In this document: positions 50,388 to 58,320 of the stretch, in pieces | Layout: every line of letters begins with the position of its first letter | Position numbering within the stretch: position 1 is the stretch's first letter | From: Pseudoflavonifractor sp964504285 | Lineage (GTDB): Bacteria; Bacillota; Clostridia; Oscillospirales; Oscillospiraceae | Length of the DNA: 64,000 nt | Assembly: GCA_964504285.1 (NCBI GenBank) | Contig: CAZDDZ010000003.1 | Coordinates: 1 to 64,000, forward strand | Direction: 5' to 3' | Position numbers and translations under genes: made by a program | Notes under the pieces: model-generated | What the model saw: only the letters and a program-made list of their open reading frames with translations | Database searches by the model: none | What the model was told of the DNA's origin: nothing

Positions 50388-50476
50388 AGTAAGCCCTCCT
50401 TTTGGCTCTACTTTAACCTAGTTAGCACAAAAAGACGGTCGAAAAATGGCGCGACATGGCGAAGTTTTAGCCCAAG

Positions 50477-50505
50477 GGACGGATGCATGGGCTTTTTGAA
50501 AACAC
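50477..50505. repeat. Dispersed repeat fragment (second copy of 926-957 type)
   Basis: GGACGGATGCATGG followed by GCTTTTTGAAAACACT, matching the fragment at 926-957. It lies in the gap between two minus-strand genes. Confidence 0.45.
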
Positions 50506-50536
50506 TGCAAGGGCATGGGGAATCTGGTTTAAATGT

Positions 50537-50570
50537 AAACGGGCTGCCGCGGCATTGCGGCAGCCCGTTT
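50537..50570 (-). terminator. Terminator of the gerQ transcript
   Basis: A perfect 14-bp stem AAACGGGCTGCCGC / complement (50537-50550, 50557-50570) downstream of the gerQ stop on the minus strand. Confidence 0.8.
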
Positions 50571-50587
50571 GTACTTAGTGGGGCGGA

Positions 50588-51046
50588 TTACCGGGGCATC
50601 ATGGGCCAGGAGCTGCGGTTCATAATTTCCTCGCGGCTGAGGTGGGAAGTTCCGGGGAGCTGGAGGGGGGGCGTTTCCGGGTTTGCATAGAGGGATTGCA
50701 GCGCATTGGGCAGGTTTCCGGTGGCTCCGGGCCGCTGCCCCGGGAAATAGAAGGTGACGAATTTGATAGAGAAGATGTCACACACCACAAAGGTCTGGGA
50801 ACCCTCCTCGTAAAGAGTGACGGTGTTGCGGCCTACGGCATAGAGAATGCCGAACTTTTTCATGGTGGTCTGGGTGCCGATCAGGAACTCGATGACAACA
50901 AATTCGCCCAGATTTTCGGATAGAAGCTGCTGAAGGGAACCCCGCATGGCTTCGGTGTTGAAATCCTCCTCCGGGGGAGTCTGGAAGGTGGGGGGGGTGT
51001 TAATCTGCGCAGGTGCGCGAGAGGGCTGAGGATAATATTGTGGCAT
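50588..51046 (-). CDS. gerQ: GerQ-like spore coat protein
   Basis: A 152-residue protein with a Pro/Gln-rich N-terminus and a central domain (SLQQLLSENLGEFVVIEFLIG ... YEEGSQTFVVCDIFSIKFVTFY) resembling GerQ, the inner-coat protein needed for CwlJ to localise in Bacillus spores. It lies directly downstream of a cwlJ-like gene (20-base gap), the same pairing as in Bacillus, which supports the call. The C-terminal 40 residues are extra. Confidence 0.75.
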   Translation of the reverse strand: MPQYYPQPSRAPAQINTPPTFQTPPEEDFNTEAMRGSLQQLLSENLGEFVVIEFLIGTQTTMKKFGILYAVGRNTVTLYEEGSQTFVVCDIFSIKFVTFYFPGQRPGATGNLPNALQSLYANPETPPLQLPGTSHLSREEIMNRSSWPMMPR

Positions 51047-51066
51047 AATTGTAACTCCTTTTGCGG

Positions 51067-51501
51067 TTAAGTATCGGCGTAGGCCGGGGTGGGATTATAA
51101 AAGCAGTGATCACCGATGCGGATCACAAAGCTGCCCACCGTCGAGGGGAAATTGGGCTTGCAGTTTTCACTGAAGGGATTGAAAAACCAGAGAGCGGTGC
51201 CCAGGTTTGTCAGGCGGTTACCCGCCATGGCCCACTCGGCAATGTCCCAGTGGATCTGCTCTAAGCTCATATTGTGAATGTTTTGGGGATTGTACCGGCC
51301 GCCCACGGTCTCCATGGCGCAGGTGAATTGGCGCGGCTGAAAGACGACCTGACGCACGGTGTTCAGCCGTCCGTACTCTCCGTAGGCCACATTCACCCGG
51401 TTCATCACCACCGAGGCCACCGCTCTCATGCCGTTGTCCCCTTCGCCGCCCGCCTCGCATTTAATGATGCGGGCCAAAAGCTCCAGGTCGGAATATGCCA
51501 T
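51067..51501 (-). CDS. cwlJ: Spore cortex-lytic / cell wall hydrolase, CwlJ-SleB family
   Basis: A 144-residue protein consisting only of the Hydrolase_2 domain without a signal peptide, as in CwlJ: DLELLARIIKCEAGGEGDNG with the catalytic Glu, AVASVVMNRVN, VVFQPRQFTC and LGTALWFFNP. CwlJ degrades cortex peptidoglycan during germination. It forms a unit with gerQ. Confidence 0.88.
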   Translation of the reverse strand: MAYSDLELLARIIKCEAGGEGDNGMRAVASVVMNRVNVAYGEYGRLNTVRQVVFQPRQFTCAMETVGGRYNPQNIHNMSLEQIHWDIAEWAMAGNRLTNLGTALWFFNPFSENCKPNFPSTVGSFVIRIGDHCFYNPTPAYADT

Positions 51502-51520
51502 TGTTGTTGTACCTCCGGAA

Positions 51521-51949
51521 TCAGCTTGGAAGAAGGTCGGCTTCCAGCAGGGCGGGCTGGCGGCTTTCCTCCACGAAGTTCAGATCATCAAAGCGCAGAA
51601 TTGCCGCGCACAGCACCAGAATGGAGGCCCATAAATTAATGTGTGCCGAGCGCAGAGCCACTGGGTCATCCCCTGCTTGGGCCGTCCGCAGCGCCTTAAT
51701 GGCCAGATACAGGAAAAAGCCAAGCCCCCCCACGGCTAGGGACGAGGAAGCGTGCTTAATGGGGTAGACGGGGGGGAGGCTGGATGCAGCCTGGGTGTCG
51801 CCCTGAATGGTGCTGCACAGAGTCTTGCGCTGAATGGTGACCGAGAGAAAGGAGAGAATCAGGGACACAAGGAGAAGAAGGAGAAAAAACAGGGAGCCGT
51901 CTATGTCTGCCAAGTGGTCACAAAGTGTCTTTTTTTCGGTGTCCTCCAT
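51521..51949 (-). CDS. Small integral membrane protein of unknown function
   Basis: A 142-residue protein I do not recognise. Hydrophobic segments lie at about 18-38, 70-86 and 104-118, between a charged N-terminus (MEDTEKKTLCDHLADIDG) and an acidic C-terminal tail. It is upstream of cwlJ and gerQ in the same orientation with a 20-base gap, so it may be cotranscribed with them in sporulating cells; that is inference. Confidence 0.65.
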   Translation of the reverse strand: MEDTEKKTLCDHLADIDGSLFFLLLLLVSLILSFLSVTIQRKTLCSTIQGDTQAASSLPPVYPIKHASSSLAVGGLGFFLYLAIKALRTAQAGDDPVALRSAHINLWASILVLCAAILRFDDLNFVEESRQPALLEADLLPS

Positions 51950-51979
51950 TGCTGTGCCCCTTTCCTGCTCGTTTCTGCC

Positions 51980-53374
51980 CTATTCTATGCCGCTCTGCCT
52001 GATTGCGTGAGCTAAATCGGCGGCAGCATGGCTGGCGTCCTCCGCTGCAAGGCCCGCAAAGCCCAGCACCAGTGTGCCGGGGAGGGGGGAGGGGCCGTGA
52101 CAGTATTCTCCCAGGGCGTGCACCCGGTAGCCGGCCTCTGCCGCTGCCCGCACCAGAGCTGCGTCCTCCCTGCCCGGCAGGGTTAGCAGCAGGTGAAGCC
52201 CGGCGTCGTTGCCTGAGACCGTCCCTTCCGGAAAGACCTGTTCCAGCGCCACGGTCAGCGCAAGGCACCGGGCGCGGTAAAGATTTCCCACCCGCCGCAG
52301 GTGCCGAGCATACTGGCCCGAGGATAAAAACCGAGCCAGTACCCACTGCTCGAATCGAGAGACGGTAGACGCGCCGTGGGCAAATTTTTCCCGGTAGGCA
52401 GGGAGCAAGCCCTCGGGCAGAATTAAATAGGCCGCGCGGATAGAGGGAGCAATGGAGCGGCTGAAGGTACCGGTGTAAACCACCCGTCCACCCTTGTCCT
52501 GCCCCTGCATGGCAGGAATGGGGCGGGAGGCGTAGCGGAACTCGCTGTCGTAGTCATCCTCCACGATATAACGCTCAGCTCCGGCATATGCCCAGCGTAG
52601 CAGCTCGGCCCGCCGTCCGGCAGGCATGGTGACTCCCAGGGGAAACTGGTGGGAAGGTGTGACGTAAACCGCTCCCGCGCCGCTCCCGGAGAGCACGTCA
52701 GGCTGAAGGCCCTGGCTGTCTACCTGAACGGGAACAAATTTCCGCCGCAGGTTGTCAAGGCTGCGGTAGGTGGCCCGGTAGCCGGGGTTTTCGAGAGCGA
52801 TAGGCGCGTCGGTGGGCAAAAGCTGAAGCAGTACGTCCAGCAGATATTCCATTCCGGCGCCCACCACCACCTGCTCGGGGCGGCAGATCACCCCCCGATA
52901 CTGGTGGAGAAATGCGCACAGCGCCTCCCTTAGCGGTAAATCCCCCTGGGGGTGTCCCCGCTGGAGGAGCTGTGGCTCCTGCACCGCCTGGCGCATAAGT
53001 CGTGCCCAGGTGGCGTAGGGAAATACTGAGGTATCCACCGCTGCGGTGGAAAAGCAGTCGTTTAGGGCAGGGGGCTCCACAGGCGGGGGCACGGGCACCG
53101 TTTGAGCGGGCGGAACCTCCGGCGTCAGCACGGCGCCCACACGGTACCCGCTCCGGGGCAGGGCACGGATATAGCCCTCGGCGGCGAGAAGTCCATAAGC
53201 CCCCTCTACCGTGGACTGGCTAACCCCCAGGTGGGCGCACAGCGCCCGCTTGGAGGGCAGCTTATCGCCCTCCAGCAGCCGGGATGCGCGGATTTCCTCC
53301 ACCACATAGCGGTAAATTTGCTCATACAGCGGTAATGTCCCGTCATAGTCCGGAACAAATAAAAAGTCTGCCAT
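51980..53374 (-). CDS. MocR/PdxR-type regulator (GntR HTH fused to aminotransferase domain)
   Basis: A 464-residue regulator. Residues 1-75 form a GntR winged helix (LYEQIYRYVVEEIRASRLLEGDKLPSKR ... LGVSQSTVEGAYGLL). The rest is a fold-type I aminotransferase domain (VVVGAGMEYLLDVLLQLL; ALENPGY; VEDDYDSEFRY). The loop that normally carries the PLP-binding Lys (GTFSKS) reads GTFSRSIAPSIRAAYL, so the lysine is Arg and a normal internal aldimine cannot form. The ATG at 53374 follows GGAGGG by eight bases. It is divergent from an ECF S-component gene, which it probably controls. PdxR relatives regulate vitamin B6 genes. Confidence 0.9.
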   Translation of the reverse strand: MADFLFVPDYDGTLPLYEQIYRYVVEEIRASRLLEGDKLPSKRALCAHLGVSQSTVEGAYGLLAAEGYIRALPRSGYRVGAVLTPEVPPAQTVPVPPPVEPPALNDCFSTAAVDTSVFPYATWARLMRQAVQEPQLLQRGHPQGDLPLREALCAFLHQYRGVICRPEQVVVGAGMEYLLDVLLQLLPTDAPIALENPGYRATYRSLDNLRRKFVPVQVDSQGLQPDVLSGSGAGAVYVTPSHQFPLGVTMPAGRRAELLRWAYAGAERYIVEDDYDSEFRYASRPIPAMQGQDKGGRVVYTGTFSRSIAPSIRAAYLILPEGLLPAYREKFAHGASTVSRFEQWVLARFLSSGQYARHLRRVGNLYRARCLALTVALEQVFPEGTVSGNDAGLHLLLTLPGREDAALVRAAAEAGYRVHALGEYCHGPSPLPGTLVLGFAGLAAEDASHAAADLAHAIRQSGIE

Positions 53375-53391
53375 CGATATGCCCTCCAATC

Positions 53392-53456
53392 TGACCCTGT
53401 AAAATAGTCAATAACTGATACTTTTAATCATGCCAGTTTATACTATAATAGGGTCA
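53392..53456. promoter_or_regulatory. Shared control region: inverted repeats between MocR and ECF genes
   Basis: TGACCCT (53392-53398) and AGGGTCA (53450-53456) form a wide inverted repeat, extended by ATAGT / ACTAT next to them. TATAAT (53444-53449) lies at the right arm and would be the -10 of the ECF gene. This is a likely MocR binding region. Confidence 0.55.
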
Positions 53457-53487
53457 ACAACGGTGGTTGTCAAGCGAGGAGGAATTT

Positions 53488-54063
53488 ATGATGTTACGCA
53501 ACAACAGCAGACTGATGAAAATTGTGCTGGGCGGGCTTATGGCGGCGCTGGTCTTTTTGGGCTCCATGCTGCGCATTACCCTGCCGGTCAACGTGGGCAC
53601 AACGTCCTTTCATCTGGGGAACATTATGTGTGCCCTGTCGGGAATGATTTTAGGCCCTGTCGGTGGTGGGCTGGCCTCTGGAATCGGTTCCCTGCTCTAC
53701 GATTTTACAAACCCCCTTTACATTGCCGAGAGCTGGATTACGTTCCTTACCAAGGGCGCTTACGGCGTTGTGGTAGGCTTGGTGGTTTGGGGAAGAAAAG
53801 GCGACAAGCTTTCCTATTCAAGAGGTGTGGTTGCCACAGTGGCCGGCGCGGTTAGCTACGCCGCCCTCTATCTCTTTAAGGGCTTTGCCTGGGATGGGTT
53901 ATTGCTGGGCGGGCTTCAAGCGGGACCGGCAGCGGCCGCTCTGGCGGCAAAGCTGCCCGCCACTGCCTTTAACGCCGTGATTGCCGTGGTCTGCGCTCCT
54001 GCCCTGGCCATCGCCATTCAAAAGGCGCTGCTGCCGTCTTATCGGCGATTTATAAAAGAATAG
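53488..54063 (+). CDS. ECF transporter S component (probable vitamin uptake, possibly B6)
   Basis: A 191-residue membrane protein with six hydrophobic segments. The ECF_trnsprt features are visible: MKIVLGGLMAALVFLGSML at the start, TTSFHLGNIMCALSGMILGPVGGGLASGIGS, and AESWITFLTKGAYG. S components bind a vitamin and dock on a shared ECF energising module encoded elsewhere; no A or T genes are here. The divergent MocR/PdxR-like gene suggests pyridoxine as the substrate, which is inference. GAGGAGGAA precedes the ATG at 53488, with a second ATG next to it. Confidence 0.85.
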   Translation: MMLRNNSRLMKIVLGGLMAALVFLGSMLRITLPVNVGTTSFHLGNIMCALSGMILGPVGGGLASGIGSLLYDFTNPLYIAESWITFLTKGAYGVVVGLVVWGRKGDKLSYSRGVVATVAGAVSYAALYLFKGFAWDGLLLGGLQAGPAAAALAAKLPATAFNAVIAVVCAPALAIAIQKALLPSYRRFIKE

Positions 54064-54065
54064 AA

Positions 54066-54114
54066 AACAAGTAAAGAGACTGCCGCACTTCTTGCGGCAG
54101 TCTCTTTACTTGTT
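54066..54114. terminator. Bidirectional terminator between ECF and azlD genes
   Basis: A perfect 22-bp stem (54066-54087 with 54093-54114) between convergent genes. Confidence 0.88.
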
Positions 54115-54149
54115 ACGAAAATCATAAAGGCTGATGCTGATTTACGCTG

Positions 54150-54488
54150 TTATACAAACACGACCTGCACCAGCACCATGTATAAAATCGTGCCGCCGAA
54201 GATGGACAGAAGATTATTTTTCTTAAGCAGGTGAAGGATAACCACCGCCGCCACGGCGATAAGCTGAGGCAGCCACTGACCGGGCACCAAAAAATCGGCG
54301 TTTCGCAGACCGCGCAGACAGTAGACGATGAGCATGGCGATTACCGCCGGAGGCAGTACTCTGCCCAGATAAAGTACCACCTTGGGCGGGGTTTCCCCCC
54401 GGTCAAAGAGGAGGAAGGGCAGGGCTCGAGTGGCAAAGGTGACCAGTGCCATCACGGCAATAGCGAGAATGGCTTGTACAGGGGTCAT
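54150..54488 (-). CDS. azlD: AzlD family branched-chain amino acid export protein
   Basis: A 112-residue membrane protein with four hydrophobic segments and the family motif VTFATRALPFLLF. It is the small partner of AzlC in export of branched-chain amino acids or their analogues. Its start overlaps the azlC stop by four bases. Confidence 0.9.
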   Translation of the reverse strand: MTPVQAILAIAVMALVTFATRALPFLLFDRGETPPKVVLYLGRVLPPAVIAMLIVYCLRGLRNADFLVPGQWLPQLIAVAAVVILHLLKKNNLLSIFGGTILYMVLVQVVFV

Positions 54489-55189
54489 GCTACGGCCTCC
54501 TTTTCATCACGCTCGTCCAGCAGGGGCCGCAGTGCCAGCAGCGCCGCTACGATCACACCCAGAGCCGGCAAAAGCATCTGCTCGGCACCAATCAGTACCA
54601 GGAAAAAGAGGGTGCACCCGGCGCCGATAAGGGCAGGCAGGTGCCGCCGATAGGATTTCCACTGATCTACGGCAATTACCACAAATAGGGCGGTCATGGC
54701 AAAGTCAATGCCTGTAATGTCAATGGATAGCAGTCCACCGGCAATGCCGCCGATGACTGAGCCTAAAATCCAGTAGCTGTGGTCTAAAATGGCAATGGCA
54801 AAGTAAAAATCCCTGGGTGCAACCCCTACGGGAACCTGGGCCCCTGCCAGAAGGGCGTAGGTCTCGTCGGTGAGAGAGAACATCATGTAGAGTTTACGCA
54901 GACCCATGCCCCGGAACTTTTCCAGCATGGAAAGCCCGTAGACCAGATGGCGGAAATTAATGAGCAGGGTCATCACCGCCACCGTGCCAAGCCCTGCGGC
55001 AGTGGCTAAAAGCTCCACCCCCAGATATTGGCCCGATCCGGCGTAAATGGACAAGCTCATAAAAAAGGCCCAGATAAAATTATAACCTGCCCGCTGAAGC
55101 ATCAGTCCAAAGGCAATTCCAATGGAAAGATACCCCATCAGCACCGGCAGAGTAACAGGAAACGCGGCGGAAAATGCCTTGCGGCTCAT
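54485..55189 (-). CDS. azlC: AzlC family branched-chain amino acid export protein
   Basis: A 234-residue membrane protein: FPVTLPVLMGYLSIGIAFG at the start, SLSIYAGSGQYLGVELL, INFRHLVYGLSM and FSLTDETYAL, all AzlC-like. The ATG at 55189 follows AAGGAGGG; the frame continues upstream to 55255 without a site. With AzlD it forms a two-gene exporter unit. Confidence 0.93.
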   Translation of the reverse strand: MSRKAFSAAFPVTLPVLMGYLSIGIAFGLMLQRAGYNFIWAFFMSLSIYAGSGQYLGVELLATAAGLGTVAVMTLLINFRHLVYGLSMLEKFRGMGLRKLYMMFSLTDETYALLAGAQVPVGVAPRDFYFAIAILDHSYWILGSVIGGIAGGLLSIDITGIDFAMTALFVVIAVDQWKSYRRHLPALIGAGCTLFFLVLIGAEQMLLPALGVIVAALLALRPLLDERDEKEAVA

Positions 55190-55345
55190 AAAATATCCCT
55201 CCTTGTCCAGCGGTTGACAAGAAAGTATTGTAAAGCTTTTTTCACCAAAAAACAAGCCTGCCGAAAGATTTCTGCCTCCGTTTACAAAAAGGCCATTTAT
55301 ACCGAGAGGGAAAGTAGTATAATAAAGAAAAATGAGGTGGACGGT

Positions 55346-56236
55346 ATGAAAGAGCTGCTTTTTATTTATAACGCCCAGGCGGGCAAGGGCCAGGTGCGAG
55401 CCCGGTTAGCCGGTCTGCTGGATGTATTCACAAAGGCGGGTTGGCTGGTGACGGTGCACCCTACCCAGAGTCAGGGAGACGCAGCGGCTGCCGCCACCTG
55501 GCTGGGCGGAAAATTTGACCGGGTGGTCTGCTGCGGCGGAGACGGCACTCTCCATGAGACGGTCAGCGGTCTGATGGCATTGGAGCGCCGCCCCACGCTG
55601 GGCTATATTCCCGCAGGCACCACCAACGATTTTGCCCGCAATTTAAAGCTGCCCCAGAGCTATGATAAGCGCGCCGCTGTGGCCGCGGGGGGCGTACCCC
55701 GCCCCTGCGACATCGGGCGGTTTAACGAGTCATATTTTGTATACATTGCCGCCTTCGGCGCCTTTACCGATGTGGCCTATGCCACACCGCAGCAGTTTAA
55801 AAACCTGTTTGGGCATTTGGCATACCTGATGGAGGGCGTGGCCCGGCTTGGGTCTATTGAGAGCTATCACCTTACCGTGGAGCATGACGGCGGCACCGAG
55901 ACCGGGGAGTTTATTTTCGGCATGGCCAGTAATACCGTCTCGGTGGGCGGGCTAATTGGCCTGCCCGCCGAGGTGGTGGCGCTGGATGACGGACTTTTGG
56001 AGGTGCTGCTTGTCCGTAAGCCTGCAAACGCCATGGAGCTTCAAGGCGTTGTGACAGCGCTAGTGAAGCAGAAGGCCGACCCCGGGGTGGGGGTACTGGC
56101 CTTTCACTCCGAACGGCTTAAGGTTACCTGCGACAAGGCACTGCCCTGGACGCTGGACGGCGAATACGGCGGAAGCACCCAGGTGGCCGAAATTAAAAAC
56201 TGCCGACAGGCCGTGACTATTGTGTACGGAGAATAG
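55346..56236 (+). CDS. Diacylglycerol/lipid kinase family protein
   Basis: A 296-residue soluble kinase of the DagK/YegS family: FIYNAQAGKGQ, CCGGDGTLHETV (nucleotide-binding GGDGT) and IPAGTTNDFARNL. It phosphorylates lipids such as diacylglycerol in phospholipid turnover. The ATG at 55346 follows TGAGGTGG; although the frame is open far upstream, the promoter-like AT-rich stretch TATAAT (55318) lies there. A terminator follows. Confidence 0.92.
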   Translation: MKELLFIYNAQAGKGQVRARLAGLLDVFTKAGWLVTVHPTQSQGDAAAAATWLGGKFDRVVCCGGDGTLHETVSGLMALERRPTLGYIPAGTTNDFARNLKLPQSYDKRAAVAAGGVPRPCDIGRFNESYFVYIAAFGAFTDVAYATPQQFKNLFGHLAYLMEGVARLGSIESYHLTVEHDGGTETGEFIFGMASNTVSVGGLIGLPAEVVALDDGLLEVLLVRKPANAMELQGVVTALVKQKADPGVGVLAFHSERLKVTCDKALPWTLDGEYGGSTQVAEIKNCRQAVTIVYGE

Positions 56237-56244
56237 CGTAAATT

Positions 56245-56290
56245 AATAGCCCCCGTCCCGCCGATTAAAATTGGCGGGACGGGGGCTATT
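56245..56290. terminator. Bidirectional terminator between lipid kinase and spoIIP
   Basis: A perfect 18-bp stem AATAGCCCCCGTCCCGCC / complement (56245-56262, 56273-56290), with TTTCT on the plus side. Confidence 0.87.
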
Positions 56291-56332
56291 TTCTGCAAAA
56301 AGCCAAGAGATACAGTTAAGTCACATTTTTTG

Positions 56333-57541
56333 TTATTTTCCATTCAGACTCAGCAGTACCTGCCCTGCCGCCCGGGCAAAGAGCCTTGCCCCGGCGATGG
56401 ATTCCTGAAGGGTGTTGCCGTGACTGCCCACCTCCACCAGCAGGGAGCCGTTGGTCAAATTCTGGTTATACACAGGACTACTGATGGAAACGGGCCGTGC
56501 TAGGGTGGGGTAGAGGGTATTCATGCTCTTTTGAAGCTTCATGGCAAGGGTTAAATTTTCCTGCCAGTTGGGATGGTCGCCCCCTTGGGGGCTGCCCAGA
56601 ACCAGTTCCACCTGGGCGACCCCCGCCCCGTCAATGGTGGTATAGGTCTTATAGACGGTGCCGTCCTCGCCGATCAGCGCATCTCGGTGGACATCCAGTA
56701 CAATTTTAATGGAGGGGTACTGCTCTAAGTACTTTTTGACACCCTCGCCGGAGCGGGAGTAGGCACCCTTATAGGCAGGGTAGTCATAGGGCGTTTCATC
56801 GTGAAGTACGCTTAGACCCATGCTCTCAAAAACCGCCTTCATTTCGTTGCCCACCCGTATCATGTTTTGACTGTTGTCCAGGGTGCGGCTGGTGTCGGTG
56901 GGGGTGTAGACATCGGCGCCATTGGGGGTATAGGCTTCAGTTCCGTGGGTGTGCATAATCAGCACCTGGGGTGCGGAATTGTCTCCCAGGGCAATGTTTA
57001 CATTTGCCGCAGATAGAGCCGCCGGGTCAAAGGTTTGGTCGGTACGGTTAAAAATGTAAACGCCGTCGGCCACTGCATACCCCTCAGGCCCGGCGGGAAT
57101 AAGAGTGCGGGGCACAATGTCGTCGGGTGCGGCGGTAATGGCAGGCTGCTCCTGCTCATCCTCCGGGTCGCCCTTGTGGGTGCCAAGCGGGTCTCCGGCC
57201 GCCGAGCTGCCCCCGGCAGGGCGGTTTTGCCCGGTTCCACCGCTCTGCCCCAAATGGGCGGCCACCGCCCTCTCGTTTCCGCGCAGCAGTGCCGACTGAC
57301 CCAGCACCAAGCGCCCCCAGCCGTTAATATCGGCCAGCCCCCCCTGTCCCTTTGCCAAGTCTCCCAGCTCGGAGCGCAGGAGGGAGGAGACAAACAGGGC
57401 GCTTGCGCCCAGAGATTTTACCGTGTCGGTTGCTGCCCCGGCCCCTGCCGCCATAAAGAGCGCCCAAACTCCAATGGTGGCCATAAAGAGCGCCCCGCTC
57501 CGCCGGAACAGTCGGCCCCAGTGCATTTTGTTCTGTTTCAT
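56333..57541 (-). CDS. spoIIP: Stage II sporulation protein P (SpoIIP)
   Basis: A 402-residue membrane-anchored autolysin needed for engulfment, acting with SpoIID and SpoIIM. A membrane anchor lies at about 16-37. A low-complexity Gly/Gln/Pro linker follows (about 95-140), then the amidase domain with QVLIMHTHGTEAYTP, IKIVLDVHRDA and NGSLLVEVGSHGNTLQE carrying the zinc ligands and catalytic Glu. Length is typical. Confidence 0.95.
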   Translation of the reverse strand: MKQNKMHWGRLFRRSGALFMATIGVWALFMAAGAGAATDTVKSLGASALFVSSLLRSELGDLAKGQGGLADINGWGRLVLGQSALLRGNERAVAAHLGQSGGTGQNRPAGGSSAAGDPLGTHKGDPEDEQEQPAITAAPDDIVPRTLIPAGPEGYAVADGVYIFNRTDQTFDPAALSAANVNIALGDNSAPQVLIMHTHGTEAYTPNGADVYTPTDTSRTLDNSQNMIRVGNEMKAVFESMGLSVLHDETPYDYPAYKGAYSRSGEGVKKYLEQYPSIKIVLDVHRDALIGEDGTVYKTYTTIDGAGVAQVELVLGSPQGGDHPNWQENLTLAMKLQKSMNTLYPTLARPVSISSPVYNQNLTNGSLLVEVGSHGNTLQESIAGARLFARAAGQVLLSLNGK

Positions 57542-57634
57542 CGGTATCCCGCCTTTCGTATACGGGAGTATATGCGGGGGGACAGGCAGTTATGAGCTTG
57601 TCTCTTTTTTAATTGTTTGAATATCAAAATACAC

Positions 57635-57773
57635 TTGACATTTGCGCTGAGAAAGGTATAATAACTGCAAAACCAGTTATTATACCAAGCTTACGGCGCG
57701 TCCGCCTCCTCCGCTTTGCGGAGAACCGGCGGCGATGGCATATTATACCGCAACCTGCGGTTGTGGTATAATA
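57635..57773 (+). promoter_or_regulatory. MarR promoter with two long palindromes
   Basis: TTGACA (57635-57640), 16-bp spacer, TATAAT (57657-57662). The -10 lies in a perfect 13-bp inverted repeat GGTATAATAACTG / complement (57655-57667, 57674-57686). A second palindrome TATTATACCGCAACC / GGTTGTGGTATAATA (57741-57755, 57759-57773; one mismatch) lies just before the gene. Both contain GGTATAAT and are candidate operators for the MarR protein encoded next. Confidence 0.6.
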
Positions 57774-57811
57774 GACTTGTTTTTTAAAACGAAAAAAACG
57801 GAGGGAAGCAT

Positions 57812-58273
57812 ATGGAACAGTACAGCGCGGTGCTGAACCGCTTTCTGGTGGAGGTATTCAACGAAATACTGAAAACCGAGGAGCTGTGTCTGGCCGGAGC
57901 TTACCGGGACCTTTCCCTGCGGGAGCTTCACCTGATCGAGGAGGTGTGCCGTACCGCTGACGAGGAGCGCGACAACCGTGCCACCGCCATTGCCGCCGCC
58001 CAGCGGGTGACGGCAGGCACACTGACCACCGCCGTATCCCTGCTGGAAAAGAAGGGCTATTTGGAGCGGCATCGGGACGAGCGGGATAAGCGTGTGGTGC
58101 GCATTTTGCCCACCGAAAAAGCGCGGCAGGCCGAGATTTTACACAAAAAATTTCATGAGGAGATGGTTGCCCATGTACTGGAAGCCATTTCGCCGGAGGA
58201 AACTGAAGTTTTTGTCCGGGCGCTGGGCAGTGTGGCCGAATTTTTCCACCATAAATATGGTGAAACCGTGTAG
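57812..58273 (+). CDS. MarR family transcriptional regulator
   Basis: A 153-residue winged-helix protein with the recognition helix AAQRVTAGTLTTAVSLLEKKGYLER and the wing RDERDKRVVRIL. GGAGGGAAGC precedes the ATG. The two palindromes upstream suggest autoregulation. The degV gene follows after 47 bases and may be its target. Confidence 0.9.
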   Translation: MEQYSAVLNRFLVEVFNEILKTEELCLAGAYRDLSLRELHLIEEVCRTADEERDNRATAIAAAQRVTAGTLTTAVSLLEKKGYLERHRDERDKRVVRILPTEKARQAEILHKKFHEEMVAHVLEAISPEETEVFVRALGSVAEFFHHKYGETV

Positions 58274-58320
58274 GGCGGGGATTTATCCCTGCTAACCTTA
58301 AAAAGGAGAATGACCATTTT

